NCBI GenBank assembly: GCA_028718185.1
Contig: JAQUMH010000001.1
Span: forward strand, 343,186-407,185
DNA: 64,000 bases
Direction of reading: 5' to 3'
Source of the DNA: Elusimicrobiota bacterium
GTDB lineage: Bacteria > Elusimicrobiota > UBA8919
Part shown: piece after piece, positions 53,544-63,360 of the stretch
Layout of the letters: the number at the start of each line of letters is the position of its first letter
How positions within the stretch are numbered: the first letter of the stretch is position 1
Translations under genes and position numbers: made by a program
Notes under the pieces: model-generated
The model's input: the letters and a program-made list of their open reading frames with translations, nothing else
Database searches by the model: none
Told to the model about the DNA's origin: nothing

Positions 53544-54350
53544 CTATTTCTTTTTCAAATCGCATGTGGTTTGTTCATAATCTTCTAATTTTATTATTGA
53601 AGGATTTGTACCGCAAACCGGGCATTTGCTATTTCTATTAATCTTCACTGTACGGAAATCCATATTAAAAGCATTGAATATCAACAATCTATCTGTAAGC
53701 AATCGTCCTTTTCCTATAAGATATTTTAAAACTTCTGTTGCTTGAATCGTTCCCAATATACCCGCTACTGAACCAAGTATTCCTGCTTGCGAGCAAGTAG
53801 GTACAGCATTTTTTGGAGGTGGATTCTGAAACACACATCTATAACAAGTATGGCCCGGAACATATGTCATTGTCTGTCCGTCAAACCGCAGAATACCTCC
53901 ATGTGAGAATGGTTTTTTTGCCATCACACAGGCATCATTGATAAGAAATTTTGCGGAAAAATTATCTGTACCGTCAACAATAAAATCATAATCGCGTATA
54001 ATATCAAGAATATTATTTGCAAAGACCCTCTCTTGGTATGTCTTTACCTTAATATCAGGATTAATCTGCAATATTTTTTCTTTTGCAGAAATTACTTTAG
54101 GTTTATTTATGTCAGGTGTAAAATGAATTATTTGCCGCTGTAAATTTGTGCGGTCAACTAAATCACCGTCAGCTATACCCAATGTTCCTACTCCTGCTGC
54201 CGCAAGATATAAGGCAGCTGGTGCGCCCAACCCGCCGGCACCTATAATAAGGACTTTCCCTTGCAGTATTTTTTCCTGACCCTCTATACCCACATCTTTC
54301 AGGATTATATGCCTACTGAACCGCTCAAGTTGCTCATCTGTTAATGACAC
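53544..54350 (-). CDS. MoeB/ThiF-like E1 adenylyltransferase, HcyF-like
   Basis: A 268-residue E1-like enzyme that adenylates the C-terminal Gly of sulfur carriers. It starts TDEQLERFSRHIILKDVG and has IIGAGGLGAPAALYLAAAGVG (nucleotide binding), DLVDRTNLQRQ, DGTDNF, a likely catalytic Cys in PTCSQAGILG, and two zinc-type pairs (CYRC, CPVC). It lies between the MetY-like enzyme and the JAMM protease. It is the only E1 in the window and may serve both the HcyS-like carrier and ThiS. Confidence 0.92.
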   Translation of the reverse strand: MSLTDEQLERFSRHIILKDVGIEGQEKILQGKVLIIGAGGLGAPAALYLAAAGVGTLGIADGDLVDRTNLQRQIIHFTPDINKPKVISAKEKILQINPDIKVKTYQERVFANNILDIIRDYDFIVDGTDNFSAKFLINDACVMAKKPFSHGGILRFDGQTMTYVPGHTCYRCVFQNPPPKNAVPTCSQAGILGSVAGILGTIQATEVLKYLIGKGRLLTDRLLIFNAFNMDFRTVKINRNSKCPVCGTNPSIIKLEDYEQTTCDLKKK

Positions 54351-55580
54351 TTATTCCTCCAACGCCTGTTTAATATCATCTATTATGTCTTCGACATCTT
54401 CAATACCGACAGCAATTCTTATAAGCGTATCTGGAACACCCATTTCAAGTTTCAATTGAGGTGAATATTCACAAAATATAGTTGAAGCAGGATGCAATGC
54501 AAGCGTTTTATTATCTTGAATATTTGTCGCTCTCCTGACAAGTTTTAACTTATTAAGAAACGAAAAACATTTTTCTCTTGATTCGAGCTCAAATGTAAGC
54601 AATGCACCGAATTTACCGCTGAACTGTTTATCTGAAATTAAATGATATGGCGAACTTTCAAGTCCGGGATAGTTAACCTTTACAACTCGTTTACTTTTTC
54701 CAAGACTCTTTGCTATTGTCAGTGCATTTGAACATGACTTATCCGCTCTTAACGCAAGGGTTTCAAGCCCGATACTCTGCAAATATGCATTATGAGGGGA
54801 CAGACATGATCCGAGATTTCTATATACTTCTCTTTTTAACTTAGTAATAAAAGCAAATGGTCCGAATTTTTTTGCATCATTTTCAAGTTTAGCAATCTTC
54901 GACCAGTCATATATTCCATTATCTATTATAATACCTCCGACAGAAGTTGCTCCTCCTGATATGTATTTTGTGCTTGAAATTACTTCAATATCTATTCCTA
55001 AATCTTTACTGTTAAAAAAGTATATTGGGGTAAGAGTCGTATCACTTATTAATAGTATTGAGTACTTTCGTGCTATAGATGATAATATTTTTATATCGAC
55101 AACTTCAAGCTGAGGATTTGTAATGGTTTCAAAAAATATTGCCTTTGTATTTTTGTTTATTAGTTTTTCAATAGTTTCCGGTTTTGAGAAATCGGCATAC
55201 CTTGTTTCAAGTCCCCAGGGAGCAAGTGTTTTTTCAAAAAGCGAATATGTATTTCCGAAAACATATTTTGTAGTTATTATGTTATCACCTTTTTGAGCAA
55301 TATTCATCACTGTATTGGCTATTGCAGCCATGCCGGATGATACAGCAACAACTGCCAATGCTCCGGAAACATTTTTAATCTTTTGTTCAAGATGCTCTAC
55401 GGTCGGATTTGTAATTCTTGAGTACGCATGACGCGGTTTTTGACCCATGAATGCTGCTTCTATTTCTTCAGCACTTTCAAATTCAAATGTCACAGAATCA
55501 TAAACAGGCATCTGTAACGACCCATGAACATCTTTTTTAAGATACGGCGTATGTATTGCCTTTGTAGTAAATCCTGCCAT
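54351..55580 (-). CDS. PLP-dependent trans-sulfuration enzyme (MetY-like, carrier-linked)
   Basis: A 409-residue Cys/Met-metabolism PLP enzyme. TKAIHTPYLKKDVHGSLQMPVY, YSRITNPTVEHLE, SSGMAAIANT and the PLP lysine in ISSTKYISGGA are typical. Between a sulfur carrier (1-base overlap) and its E1, it probably takes sulfur from the carrier thiocarboxylate onto an activated homoserine, giving homocysteine. It is a paralogue of the enzyme at 59071-60363 but clearly diverged. Cystathionine gamma-synthase activity is the main alternative. Confidence 0.88.
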   Translation of the reverse strand: MAGFTTKAIHTPYLKKDVHGSLQMPVYDSVTFEFESAEEIEAAFMGQKPRHAYSRITNPTVEHLEQKIKNVSGALAVVAVSSGMAAIANTVMNIAQKGDNIITTKYVFGNTYSLFEKTLAPWGLETRYADFSKPETIEKLINKNTKAIFFETITNPQLEVVDIKILSSIARKYSILLISDTTLTPIYFFNSKDLGIDIEVISSTKYISGGATSVGGIIIDNGIYDWSKIAKLENDAKKFGPFAFITKLKREVYRNLGSCLSPHNAYLQSIGLETLALRADKSCSNALTIAKSLGKSKRVVKVNYPGLESSPYHLISDKQFSGKFGALLTFELESREKCFSFLNKLKLVRRATNIQDNKTLALHPASTIFCEYSPQLKLEMGVPDTLIRIAVGIEDVEDIIDDIKQALEE

Positions 55581-55786
55581 TATCGCCCTCCTCCCATAAA
55601 ATACAAGAAGTCAATCTCATCATTTTCTTTTATAATCACATCAGCAAAATTCTCACGTTTAACAAACTCTCCGTTTAACTGTACGCTTACCATATCCGGC
55701 ATTTCTACTTTATTAAGTACAAGTAGTTCGGCAATCGTAAATTTTTTTTCAATTTCTTGTAATTTTCCGTTAACTTTTATCTGCAT
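55580..55786 (-). CDS. Ubiquitin-like sulfur carrier ending GGGR, HcyS-like
   Basis: A 68-residue ThiS/MoaD-fold protein (MQIKVNGKLQEIEKKFTIAEL ... IDFLYF) ending in MGGGR. The extra Arg after the glycines means the carrier cannot be thiocarboxylated until trimmed. The JAMM protease three genes downstream is the natural candidate for this. The gene starts the sulfate-assimilation string and overlaps the MetY-like gene by one base. A GGAGG site precedes the ATG. Confidence 0.9.
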   Translation of the reverse strand: MQIKVNGKLQEIEKKFTIAELLVLNKVEMPDMVSVQLNGEFVKRENFADVIIKENDEIDFLYFMGGGR

Positions 55787-56019
55787 AATATCATATCCTC
55801 CTTCTATTCCTTTTACTTTATGATTTAGGGCTTAAGAGATACGAATGGGCATTTTAACTAATTCTATAAAATCTTCTGTTTCTTTTATTATCCTAATAAC
55901 AGTGACTACTAAAAGTAAGTTCATAGTTAATAGTTCATAGTTCATAGTTTTTATTTATGAACTCCAAACCGCTAAATACGAACTCCTTATATTCCTAATC
56001 TTCAAGATTTACTTGACAT
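55787..56019. other. Non-coding gap upstream of the sulfur-assimilation operon
   Basis: The 233-bp gap should contain the promoter of the HcyS-led operon, but I could not fix convincing -35/-10 boxes. Its outer part (about 55919-55950) is a tandem of GTTCATAGTTAATAGTTCATAGTT-like units, another dispersed low-complexity repeat. The 12-mer found near rrf2 and metY was not seen here. Confidence 0.4.
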
Positions 56020-56613
56020 CTATTTTGAAATAAGAAATATTCCGTTCAATGCAAACAAATTAGGAAGTATTTTTACCACTTTACTTTTTCCGATGAATAC
56101 TGAATCTTCAATTTTAACGTCACCTTTCCGGCAATATTCAACAAAATCCGAAATACTTAAAAAATGCAGATTTGGCGTATCATACCAGTGAAAAGGCAGT
56201 GAGGGTGTAACCGGGACCTTTCCATTAAGAAAAATCTGTAACCGTGCTTTATAATATACAAAATTTGGAAATCCGACAATAACTTTTTTCCCTACCCTTA
56301 ATGCTTCACTTAAGACAACTGACAGTTTTTTAACTTCCTGAAGACTTTGGTATAATATCACATAATCAAATGACTTATCAGCATAACCTTTTAAGCAGTT
56401 ATCAATATCTTCATGAAAAACACTGATACCCCGCGCAACACATTTATATATTGCTTGTTCATCAAGTTCTATACCCTGAGCTTTTACATTTTTTTGCTCT
56501 ATAAGAACAGACAAAAGATCTCCATCTCCACAACCTAGATCTAAAACAGAGGAATTTTTTTCAATCCAATTTTCAATCAAATTATGTTCTAATTTAATAG
56601 TATCATTTTTCAT
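56020..56613 (-). CDS. metW: MetW-like methyltransferase-fold protein
   Basis: A 197-residue MetW family protein. [25 protein letters not shown] is the SAM-fold motif, and [34 protein letters not shown] is characteristic of Met[35 protein letters not shown] follows. It overlaps metX by ATGA, the standard metX-metW arrangement. Its role in supporting homoserine acetylation is known only indirectly. Confidence 0.94.
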   Translation of the reverse strand: MKNDTIKLEHNLIENWIEKNSSVLDLGCGDGDLLSVLIEQKNVKAQGIELDEQAIYKCVARGISVFHEDIDNCLKGYADKSFDYVILYQSLQEVKKLSVVLSEALRVGKKVIVGFPNFVYYKARLQIFLNGKVPVTPSLPFHWYDTPNLHFLSISDFVEYCRKGDVKIEDSVFIGKSKVVKILPNLFALNGIFLISK

Positions 56614-57785
56614 TTTAACCTATCTCCTGAAAATATTCGCTCCAAAAAATGTTTAATAAGATGGGTCTCCTGCTCAACTTCTAAAAGAAAAGCATCATGC
56701 CCATATGTTGAATTAATTTCACAGTAAGTAGCATCAATTCCTGCAAGTTTACATGCTTTTACAATTTCCTTTGACTGAGATGAAGGATAAAGCCAATCCG
56801 ACTTAAATGCCAAAATAAGCAATTTCGCTTTTATACCCTTAAATGCTTCATACAATTCTTTGCCGCCTGTAAGGTCAAAATAATCCAGAGCTTTTGTTAT
56901 ATAAAGATACGAATTAGCATCAAATCTCTTAACAAATTTATCTCCCCTGTAACGAAGATATCCCTCAACTTCAAAATCCGGTTCAAATTTTAGAACCGGT
57001 TTTTTTTCTTTTGAACGCCTGCCAAACTTTTCAGCCATTGACATACCACTCATATAAGTTATATGCCCTATCATCCTGGCTACAGACAGCCCTCTTGCAG
57101 GAATAGAAACTCCATAATAGTTGCCATCTTTCCAGTCAGGGTCAGCCATAATTGCCTGCCTGCCTACTTCGCTAAAAGCAATCTGCTGCGGAGAATGTTT
57201 TACAGATGTTGCAAGTGGTATTGCTGAAAATATTCTATCGGGATAAGAAACCAGCCATTGTAAAACCTGCATTCCACCCATAGAACCACCGCTTACTGAT
57301 AAAAGTTTATTTATACCCAGATAATCAACCAAGTGTTTCTGTGCATTTACCATATCTTTGATAGTTATAATGGGGAAGTCTAATCCATAGTGTTTCTGAG
57401 TTTTCGGATTTATAGACGACGGACCTGTTGAACCCTTGCAGCCTCCTATGACATTTGAGCAAATAACAAAGTATTTGTCTGTGTCAAATGCTTTACCCGG
57501 GCCAATCATACTATCCCACCAACCAAGCTCTTTATCATCCTCATGCAAACCTGCTGCATGTGCATCTCCCGACAAGGCATGTTCTACTAAAATAGCATTA
57601 CTTTTATCCTCATTAAGTTTACCATACGTCTCATAAGCAAGCGTAATCGGACCCAGTTTTTCTCCTGAATCTAACACCAACTCATTTGGCGGTTCAGCAA
57701 AAGTAAAATATTCTGTACGGGTATAACAGACACTACCTTTTAAAACTGAATCTTTGTTCTGAAATTTAGTTGTTTTTTTATCCAT
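56610..57785 (-). CDS. metX: Homoserine O-acetyltransferase
   Basis: A 391-residue alpha/beta hydrolase-fold acyltransferase. [44 protein letters not shown], the nucleophile elbow SGGSMGGMQ, the acid in [10 protein letters not shown] and His in YGHDAFLLE match MetX. The product, O-acetylhomoserine, is the substrate for the two MetY-like enzymes in the window. It carries a longer N-terminus of about 20 polar residues. Confidence 0.95.
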   Translation of the reverse strand: MDKKTTKFQNKDSVLKGSVCYTRTEYFTFAEPPNELVLDSGEKLGPITLAYETYGKLNEDKSNAILVEHALSGDAHAAGLHEDDKELGWWDSMIGPGKAFDTDKYFVICSNVIGGCKGSTGPSSINPKTQKHYGLDFPIITIKDMVNAQKHLVDYLGINKLLSVSGGSMGGMQVLQWLVSYPDRIFSAIPLATSVKHSPQQIAFSEVGRQAIMADPDWKDGNYYGVSIPARGLSVARMIGHITYMSGMSMAEKFGRRSKEKKPVLKFEPDFEVEGYLRYRGDKFVKRFDANSYLYITKALDYFDLTGGKELYEAFKGIKAKLLILAFKSDWLYPSSQSKEIVKACKLAGIDATYCEINSTYGHDAFLLEVEQETHLIKHFLERIFSGDRLK

Positions 57786-58016
57786 ATTATTTTAAATCCT
57801 AAATTCTAAACTCTAAATACTAAATGTGTTCACGTGTTCATGTGTTGATATGTTCATATATAAGACATAACACGAAACGGATATTTTATTTTCCTTTCAT
57901 CGCGAAGCGAGGAAGAAATTTCTGAAGAGCCTGAATTTGCGACCTATACCCAACAGGAGCAAATGTTAGAGCGACCTCAAGGGAGCGTCTCAAAAAAATT
58001 TACTCCCGAGCGCATT
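57786..58016. repeat. Repeat-rich gap between cysK and metX
   Basis: The gap contains a tandem of AAATTCTAAACTCTAAATACTAAA (57794-57825, as shorter units), then GTGTTCACGTGTTCATGTGTTG, then palindromic CGCGAAGCG and GAGCGACC...GGAGCGTCTC pieces. A very similar CTAAA tandem lies at 60427-60455. No gene or riboswitch was recognised. Confidence 0.5.
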
Positions 58017-58943
58017 TTATGACTGAAACAGCCAAGTTGAAAGATATCTCTCTCCAGTATCCGGTAAAACCGCTACAATTGTTTTACCTTCGTTTTCTTT
58101 TCTACTGGCAATTTGTAAAGCAGCCCACAATGCAGCACCGCTTGATATTCCAACCAATATGCCTTCCTGCTTTGCTATCTGTCTGGCAGTTGAACCGGCA
58201 TCTTCATTGGAAACTAAAATAATTTCGTCAATGATATCCCTATTCAAAATGTTAGGAATGAATCCGGCACCTATTCCTTGAATTTTATGTGGACCAGCTT
58301 TCCCTGTAGAAAGAACCGGCGAGTCCTTCGGTTCAACCGCTATAATTTTTACTGACGGCTTCTTTTTCTTCAATACTTCTCCGACACCGGTTATCGTTCC
58401 ACCCGTACCTATTCCTGCAACAAAAATATCAACTTTGCCTTCTGTATCGTTCCAAATCTCCTGAGCAGTTGTCTTACGATGGATTTCAGCATTTGCCGGA
58501 TTGTTGAATTGTTGAGGAATAAAACTTTTTGGTGTATTTTTTGCTAATTCCTCAGCTTTTTCAACAGCACCTTTCATACCTTTTGCTCCTTCTGTAAGAA
58601 CAAGTTCTGCACCAAATATTTTCAATAGTTGTCTTCGTTCTACGCTCATCGTATCAGGCATTGTTAAAATTAACCTATAGCCTCTTTCAGCACAGACAAA
58701 TGCCAAAGCAACCCCAGTGTTACCACTGGTTGGTTCTATAATAACAGAGTCCTTTTTCAGAATTCCGCCTTTCTCTGCGGCTTCAATCATAGCAACTCCA
58801 ATCCTATCTTTTACACTTGATAAAGGGTTAAATGATTCAAGTTTTACCAAAACTGTTGCCTTTATCCCTCCCGTTAACTTATTAATCTTTACCAAAGGAG
58901 TATTCCCAATTGTTTTGGTAATATCCTCAAATATCTTCGCCAT
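58017..58943 (-). CDS. cysK: Cysteine synthase (O-acetylserine sulfhydrylase A)
   Basis: A 308-residue PLP enzyme forming cysteine from O-acetylserine and sulfide. [16 protein letters not shown], the PLP lysine in [36 protein letters not shown] and [10 protein letters not shown] are all CysK motifs. It is transcribed alone or with flanking met genes, and repeats lie on both sides. Length is normal. Confidence 0.97.
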   Translation of the reverse strand: MAKIFEDITKTIGNTPLVKINKLTGGIKATVLVKLESFNPLSSVKDRIGVAMIEAAEKGGILKKDSVIIEPTSGNTGVALAFVCAERGYRLILTMPDTMSVERRQLLKIFGAELVLTEGAKGMKGAVEKAEELAKNTPKSFIPQQFNNPANAEIHRKTTAQEIWNDTEGKVDIFVAGIGTGGTITGVGEVLKKKKPSVKIIAVEPKDSPVLSTGKAGPHKIQGIGAGFIPNILNRDIIDEIILVSNEDAGSTARQIAKQEGILVGISSGAALWAALQIASRKENEGKTIVAVLPDTGERYLSTWLFQS

Positions 58944-58959
58944 AAAATTACCTCCAGAA

Positions 58960-59040
58960 TAGAGTCATAGGGTCGTAGGGTCATAGGGTCTTAACTCCTG
59001 CCTTTTGACTCCGGACATCGGACATTGGACTTCGAACGCC
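58960..59040. repeat. GGGTCATAGGGTC-type tandem repeat
   Basis: Degenerate tandem units of the type GTCATAGGGTCGTAGGGTC followed by GGACATCGGACATTGGACTTC. The same unit type recurs at 60990-61060 upstream of the Rrf2 gene. It is non-coding. Confidence 0.55.
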
Positions 59041-59070
59041 CTTAATCTCTACTTGTTTATTAAACACATT

Positions 59071-60411
<1,341 letters not shown>

Positions 60412-60498
60412 TCATGTAAAAAATACAAAATTCTAAACACTAAATACTAAACAAATTCTAATCTCTAATTCACTAATTCTCTAATCAACTATTATTAT

Positions 60499-60510
60499 TT
60501 TGTCTATCAT
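60499..60510. promoter_or_regulatory. Putative Rrf2 operator copy upstream of metY
   Basis: TTTGTCTATCAT is identical to 61072-61083 in the rrf2 promoter. Here it lies about 140 bases upstream of the metY start, in a region with a possible TTGTCC...AATAAT promoter on the minus strand. The intervening DNA is repeat-like (CTAAA tandem). Confidence 0.45.
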
Positions 60511-60537
60511 TGTAATGGACAATTGTCTGAAAAAAAA

Positions 60538-60984
60538 TTAAATTGAATAATCCGGCACTTTATCAGACAAATTTACAGATTCGTCAACTATATCAGCAAA
60601 AGATGTTTTATCTACAATATTATTTATAAAATCTCTTATTTCCAGAAATTTAGGTCTAAAAGGACACTTTGAAATATAATCACATTTTGACGTATCTGTC
60701 TTACTAACACAAGTTATCGGCGCTGTAGTTCCATCCATTAAACGAATAATCTCTCCTAACTTTATTTTTTCAGGTGACTTAGCAAGATGGACACCACCAA
60801 CAGGACCCCTCTTACTCCTTATATAGCCGGCACCCTTCAATATCAAAATAATTTGTTCAAGATATTTAATAGGAATATCCTGCCTCTTTGATATCTCCTT
60901 TATTTGAATAAGCCCCTTATCGTAATTCAGAGACAAATCCAACAAAATCTTTAAAGCATAATCGCCCTTGTAAGTTATTTTCAT
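60538..60984 (-). CDS. Rrf2-family transcriptional regulator
   Basis: A 148-residue winged-helix regulator of the IscR/CymR type. MKITYKGDYALKILLDLSL, the recognition helix IPIKYLEQIILILKGAGYIRSKRGPVGGVHLAK, and three cysteines (C92, C101, C107) in TCVSKTDTSKCDYISKCPF fit an Fe-S- or sulfur-responsive member; IscR has a C-x5-C-x5-C pattern, here C-x8-C-x5-C. Position upstream of metY and cysK suggests control of sulfur amino-acid genes, in the manner of CymR. It has its own strong promoter. Confidence 0.92.
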   Translation of the reverse strand: MKITYKGDYALKILLDLSLNYDKGLIQIKEISKRQDIPIKYLEQIILILKGAGYIRSKRGPVGGVHLAKSPEKIKLGEIIRLMDGTTAPITCVSKTDTSKCDYISKCPFRPKFLEIRDFINNIVDKTSFADIVDESVNLSDKVPDYSI

Positions 60985-61071
60985 ATGTAAAAGTGTCGTT
61001 GGGTCGTAGGGTCATTGGGTCTTTAACCCTAAGACTCTATGACTCTACGAACTCTATGACCGTTTTATGAC

Positions 61072-61120
61072 TTTGTCTATCATCTTACTATACTATAACA
61101 CAATGTTGCAGTTTTGTCAA
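61072..61120 (-). promoter_or_regulatory. Promoter and operator of the Rrf2 gene
   Basis: On the minus strand TTGACA (61115-61120) and TATAGT (61092-61097) are exactly 17 bases apart. TTTGTCTATCAT (61072-61083) lies at the expected transcription start and recurs upstream of metY, so it may be the autoregulatory operator. The upstream A/T block is shared with the fibre-gene promoter. Confidence 0.7.
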
Positions 61121-61172
61121 GTACTTTTTTTATTTTTAAAATATTTTTTATTTGAGGTGCAGGGTTAGGGTA
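61116..61172. repeat. Duplicated promoter-upstream module, copy 1
   Basis: GTCAAGTACTTTTTTTATTT, then an A/T tract, then TTTGAGGTGCAGGGTTAGGGTA. The same order with about 90% identity by eye occurs at 63181-63230, there without the GCAGG insert. It covers the -35 edge and the A/T-rich upstream region of both promoters. Confidence 0.6.
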
Positions 61173-61216
61173 GATTTTACCGTCAAAAAACTGAAAAAGA
61201 TTAAAATAAAACAATA

Positions 61217-61378
61217 TTATTTTTGCATCTGAGTTTGTTTTGCTTTAAGCATTTCAATTAAGGCTCTTTTTAATTCAGCAACTAATTCCACCTGCTCACC
61301 AACATAACTTCCTTTATTTACTATCTGTATTAATAGTGATAACTGCTCCGTAGTTAATTCTGCTTTTGGTTCATTCAT
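61217..61378 (-). CDS. Small conserved-looking 53-residue protein
   Basis: An ATG at 61378 preceded by AAGGAG at 8-base spacing opens a frame of 53 codons ending at TAA (61217). The protein (MNEPKAELTTEQLSLLIQIV..., then YVGEQVELVAELKRALIEML) is predicted helical and acidic/amphipathic, with no signal peptide. It is 12 bases downstream of the beta-barrel gene. I do not recognise a function; the neighbours hint at a module around a fibre-like protein. Confidence 0.65.
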   Translation of the reverse strand: MNEPKAELTTEQLSLLIQIVNKGSYVGEQVELVAELKRALIEMLKAKQTQMQK

Positions 61379-61390
61379 AGTAAAATCTCC

Positions 61391-62110
61391 TTAAAAATAT
61401 GTCTTCAATCCAAGCATTATGCTGTTTCCACCAATGTTGAGTGATTCCTGCGCCTGCACATAATCCTTATTTACAGGAATATTTGCATAGGTGTCCTGTA
61501 ATACTACGCCAAATCTTTCTGATATTTTATATTCACCACCCAAAGAAAAAACTGGTGCAACATTAAAACCAGAGTTTCCAACACGAGAATATGATGTACC
61601 ACCTAATTTTCTTACTTCATCGTATGAAAACCTATTATCAAACCAATAGGAACCATAACCTACCCCAACGAATGTTTTTATCTTATTATTAAGGTTGAAA
61701 ATTATCTTTGGTATAACTTTTAAATATATTACCTTTACTTCTAAAATATTTTTTTTCAAAAATTCATCACCACTAATAATATATGGTTGTTCACTATTAG
61801 ATAAATACCAATTATGCTCTATACTCCCCCTATAATTACCTAATCCCCAACTTAATTCAAAATCAAATTTATTGAATAATTGTTGTTTAACATTGCTGAA
61901 TTCTATTTCATAACTTAAACCCGGTAAATTTTTAGTACCACTTAATGAACGAATCTTAAAATATTCATCGTAGTAATCAAAATAATCACTATCTGGAAAT
62001 ACATGATAACCAGCACTAATTATTATAGACTTTTTTTCGTTTTCTGCTTTAAGATAACCATGAAACATTAATAAAACAAACAATATAATAATTAAAATTT
62101 GCTTTTTCAT
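61391..62110 (-). CDS. Predicted small outer-membrane beta-barrel protein
   Basis: A 239-residue protein with a signal peptide (KKQILIIILFVLLMFHGYLKAEN) and a run of amphipathic strands (SYEIEFSNVKQ, GYGSYWFDNRFSY, PVFSLGGEYKISERFGVVL). It ends NSIMLGLKTYF, with the terminal Phe typical of barrels. The fold resembles OmpA/OmpW-like small barrels. Its function is unknown. It follows the fibre-like gene with a 37-base gap and has a GGAGG site at its start. Confidence 0.7.
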   Translation of the reverse strand: MKKQILIIILFVLLMFHGYLKAENEKKSIIISAGYHVFPDSDYFDYYDEYFKIRSLSGTKNLPGLSYEIEFSNVKQQLFNKFDFELSWGLGNYRGSIEHNWYLSNSEQPYIISGDEFLKKNILEVKVIYLKVIPKIIFNLNNKIKTFVGVGYGSYWFDNRFSYDEVRKLGGTSYSRVGNSGFNVAPVFSLGGEYKISERFGVVLQDTYANIPVNKDYVQAQESLNIGGNSIMLGLKTYF

Positions 62111-62147
62111 AATTTATTTCCTCCCTTAGAAAAATAATTTTACTAAA

Positions 62148-63116
62148 TTATACATAAAAAACTATAACGTATAATACAGCGCCTGACACAAAACTACTAC
62201 CAAAATATAAGGTAATAATATCAGCATTGTCATTTAAGTCAGCAGAAATCCAATAACGAGCGGTACCATAATCCTGAGTATATGCTACAAAATGATATTG
62301 GCCATCAGAATTACCACCACATAGCATTCCTCTCACATTTTCATTTTCAATTGTAACATTAGAAATTTCACAATATTTATTTGTAACCTCGTTTGATGTT
62401 AACGTATGTGAATACACTTTCCATTTTAACCCTTCGTTTCCCGCGGCAACTGCACCACTTGCCTTTATATTCCCATTTACTTCTAATTTTTCTGCCGGAC
62501 TTGTTGTTCCGATACCGACTTTTCCACCCCCTGACTGCAAAATAAGATCACTCCATGCAGACCAACCAGTATTCAATGCACCAAGCTCAGTATAGGTATT
62601 GCCCGTTGAAGCACCGAATAGCACATGAAACAAGGAGCCGGTGTTAGTACCACTATTAAAATCGCTGGTTGTTAGCTCAAGGGGCGTTGCAGTACTACTC
62701 CCTTGCACCCGCAATGTGCCATAAGGACTTGTTGTACCTATGCCTACACTACCTCCTCCTGATTGCAAAATAAGATTACTCCATTGAGACCAGCCATTAT
62801 TAACTGCAGCAAGTTTGGTATAGGTATTACCGGTTGCAGCACCAAATTCAACATGAAACAAGGAACCGACATTGGTACCACTATTGAAATCACTCGTTGT
62901 TAATTCAAGGGGTGTCGCTTCGCTACCACTTTGTACTCGCAATCTACCATATGGACTTGCTGTCCCTATTCCTACTTTACCATCTTCCTGAATCCTCACC
63001 AACTCAGTACCGCTGTCATGTGTGAACTTTATTACATTGGAACTACTGCTTGCATCGTTATCACAATCAATCTGTACATCACCATTTGATAATACCGGAT
63101 TATATTGGTCACTCAT
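62148..63116 (-). CDS. Repeat-containing fibre or adhesin-like protein
   Basis: About 322 residues. Two near-identical 76-residue units (DNA 62975-62748 and 62747-62520) each start VGIGTxSPYGxLRV and contain TPLELTTSDFNSGTN and LILQSGGG. A third VGIGTTSPAEKLEVNG start is followed by a globular C-terminal part of about 110 residues. Such VGIGTTSP repeats form beta-helical shafts in phage tail fibres and some bacterial surface proteins. No signal peptide or chaperone domain is visible. The ATG at 63116 has AGGAGG at proper spacing; 63122 is too close. Confidence 0.75.
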   Translation of the reverse strand: MSDQYNPVLSNGDVQIDCDNDASSSSNVIKFTHDSGTELVRIQEDGKVGIGTASPYGRLRVQSGSEATPLELTTSDFNSGTNVGSLFHVEFGAATGNTYTKLAAVNNGWSQWSNLILQSGGGSVGIGTTSPYGTLRVQGSSTATPLELTTSDFNSGTNTGSLFHVLFGASTGNTYTELGALNTGWSAWSDLILQSGGGKVGIGTTSPAEKLEVNGNIKASGAVAAGNEGLKWKVYSHTLTSNEVTNKYCEISNVTIENENVRGMLCGGNSDGQYHFVAYTQDYGTARYWISADLNDNADIITLYFGSSFVSGAVLYVIVFYV

Positions 63117-63157
63117 TTCCATTGCCTCCTGTTTTTAATTTTTCATCCTTTACTATA

Positions 63158-63185
63158 ATTATACTACCAAAAAAAAAAACGTCAA
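63158..63185 (-). promoter_or_regulatory. Promoter of the fibre-like gene
   Basis: On the minus strand TTGACG (63180-63185) and a perfect TATAAT (63158-63163) are 16 bases apart, with a T-rich spacer. The start codon follows about 40 bases downstream, so the leader is short. Confidence 0.72.
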
Positions 63186-63230
63186 GTACTTTTTTTATTT
63201 TGAAAATTTTTTTTCTTTGAGGTTAGGGTA
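63181..63230. repeat. Duplicated promoter-upstream module, copy 2
   Basis: GTCAAGTACTTTTTTTATTT, A/T tract, then TTTGAGGTTAGGGTA: the second copy of the module at 61116-61172. It overlaps the -35 box of the fibre promoter. Confidence 0.6.
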
Positions 63231-63287
63231 TGTAGCATAATTATTTATGCGGTTTTAGATAATAAACTATAATTATTTTACATATAA

Positions 63288-63304
63288 CACGCCAAGGGCG
63301 TGTA
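63288..63304. repeat. ACACGCC/GGCGTGT hairpin downstream of arsM
   Basis: A 7-bp perfect stem around AAG between the methyltransferase stop and the fibre promoter. No U-run follows on the minus strand. It is of the same style as the other short GC-rich palindromes in the window and might act as a weak terminator. Confidence 0.5.
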
Positions 63305-63360
63305 ACTACAATTATAATATAGCCCGTAACCCCCACAACGACAATACATTACAATGCCTA

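Noticed and set aside
57786-58016. Looked for a SAM riboswitch or T-box upstream of metX
   Set aside because: The stretch is made of CTAAA tandems and short palindromes and lacks the conserved cores of these elements.
62148-63116. Considered part of a prophage
   Set aside because: Only fibre-like repeats support it; no capsid, portal, terminase, integrase or lysis gene is present in the visible flanks.
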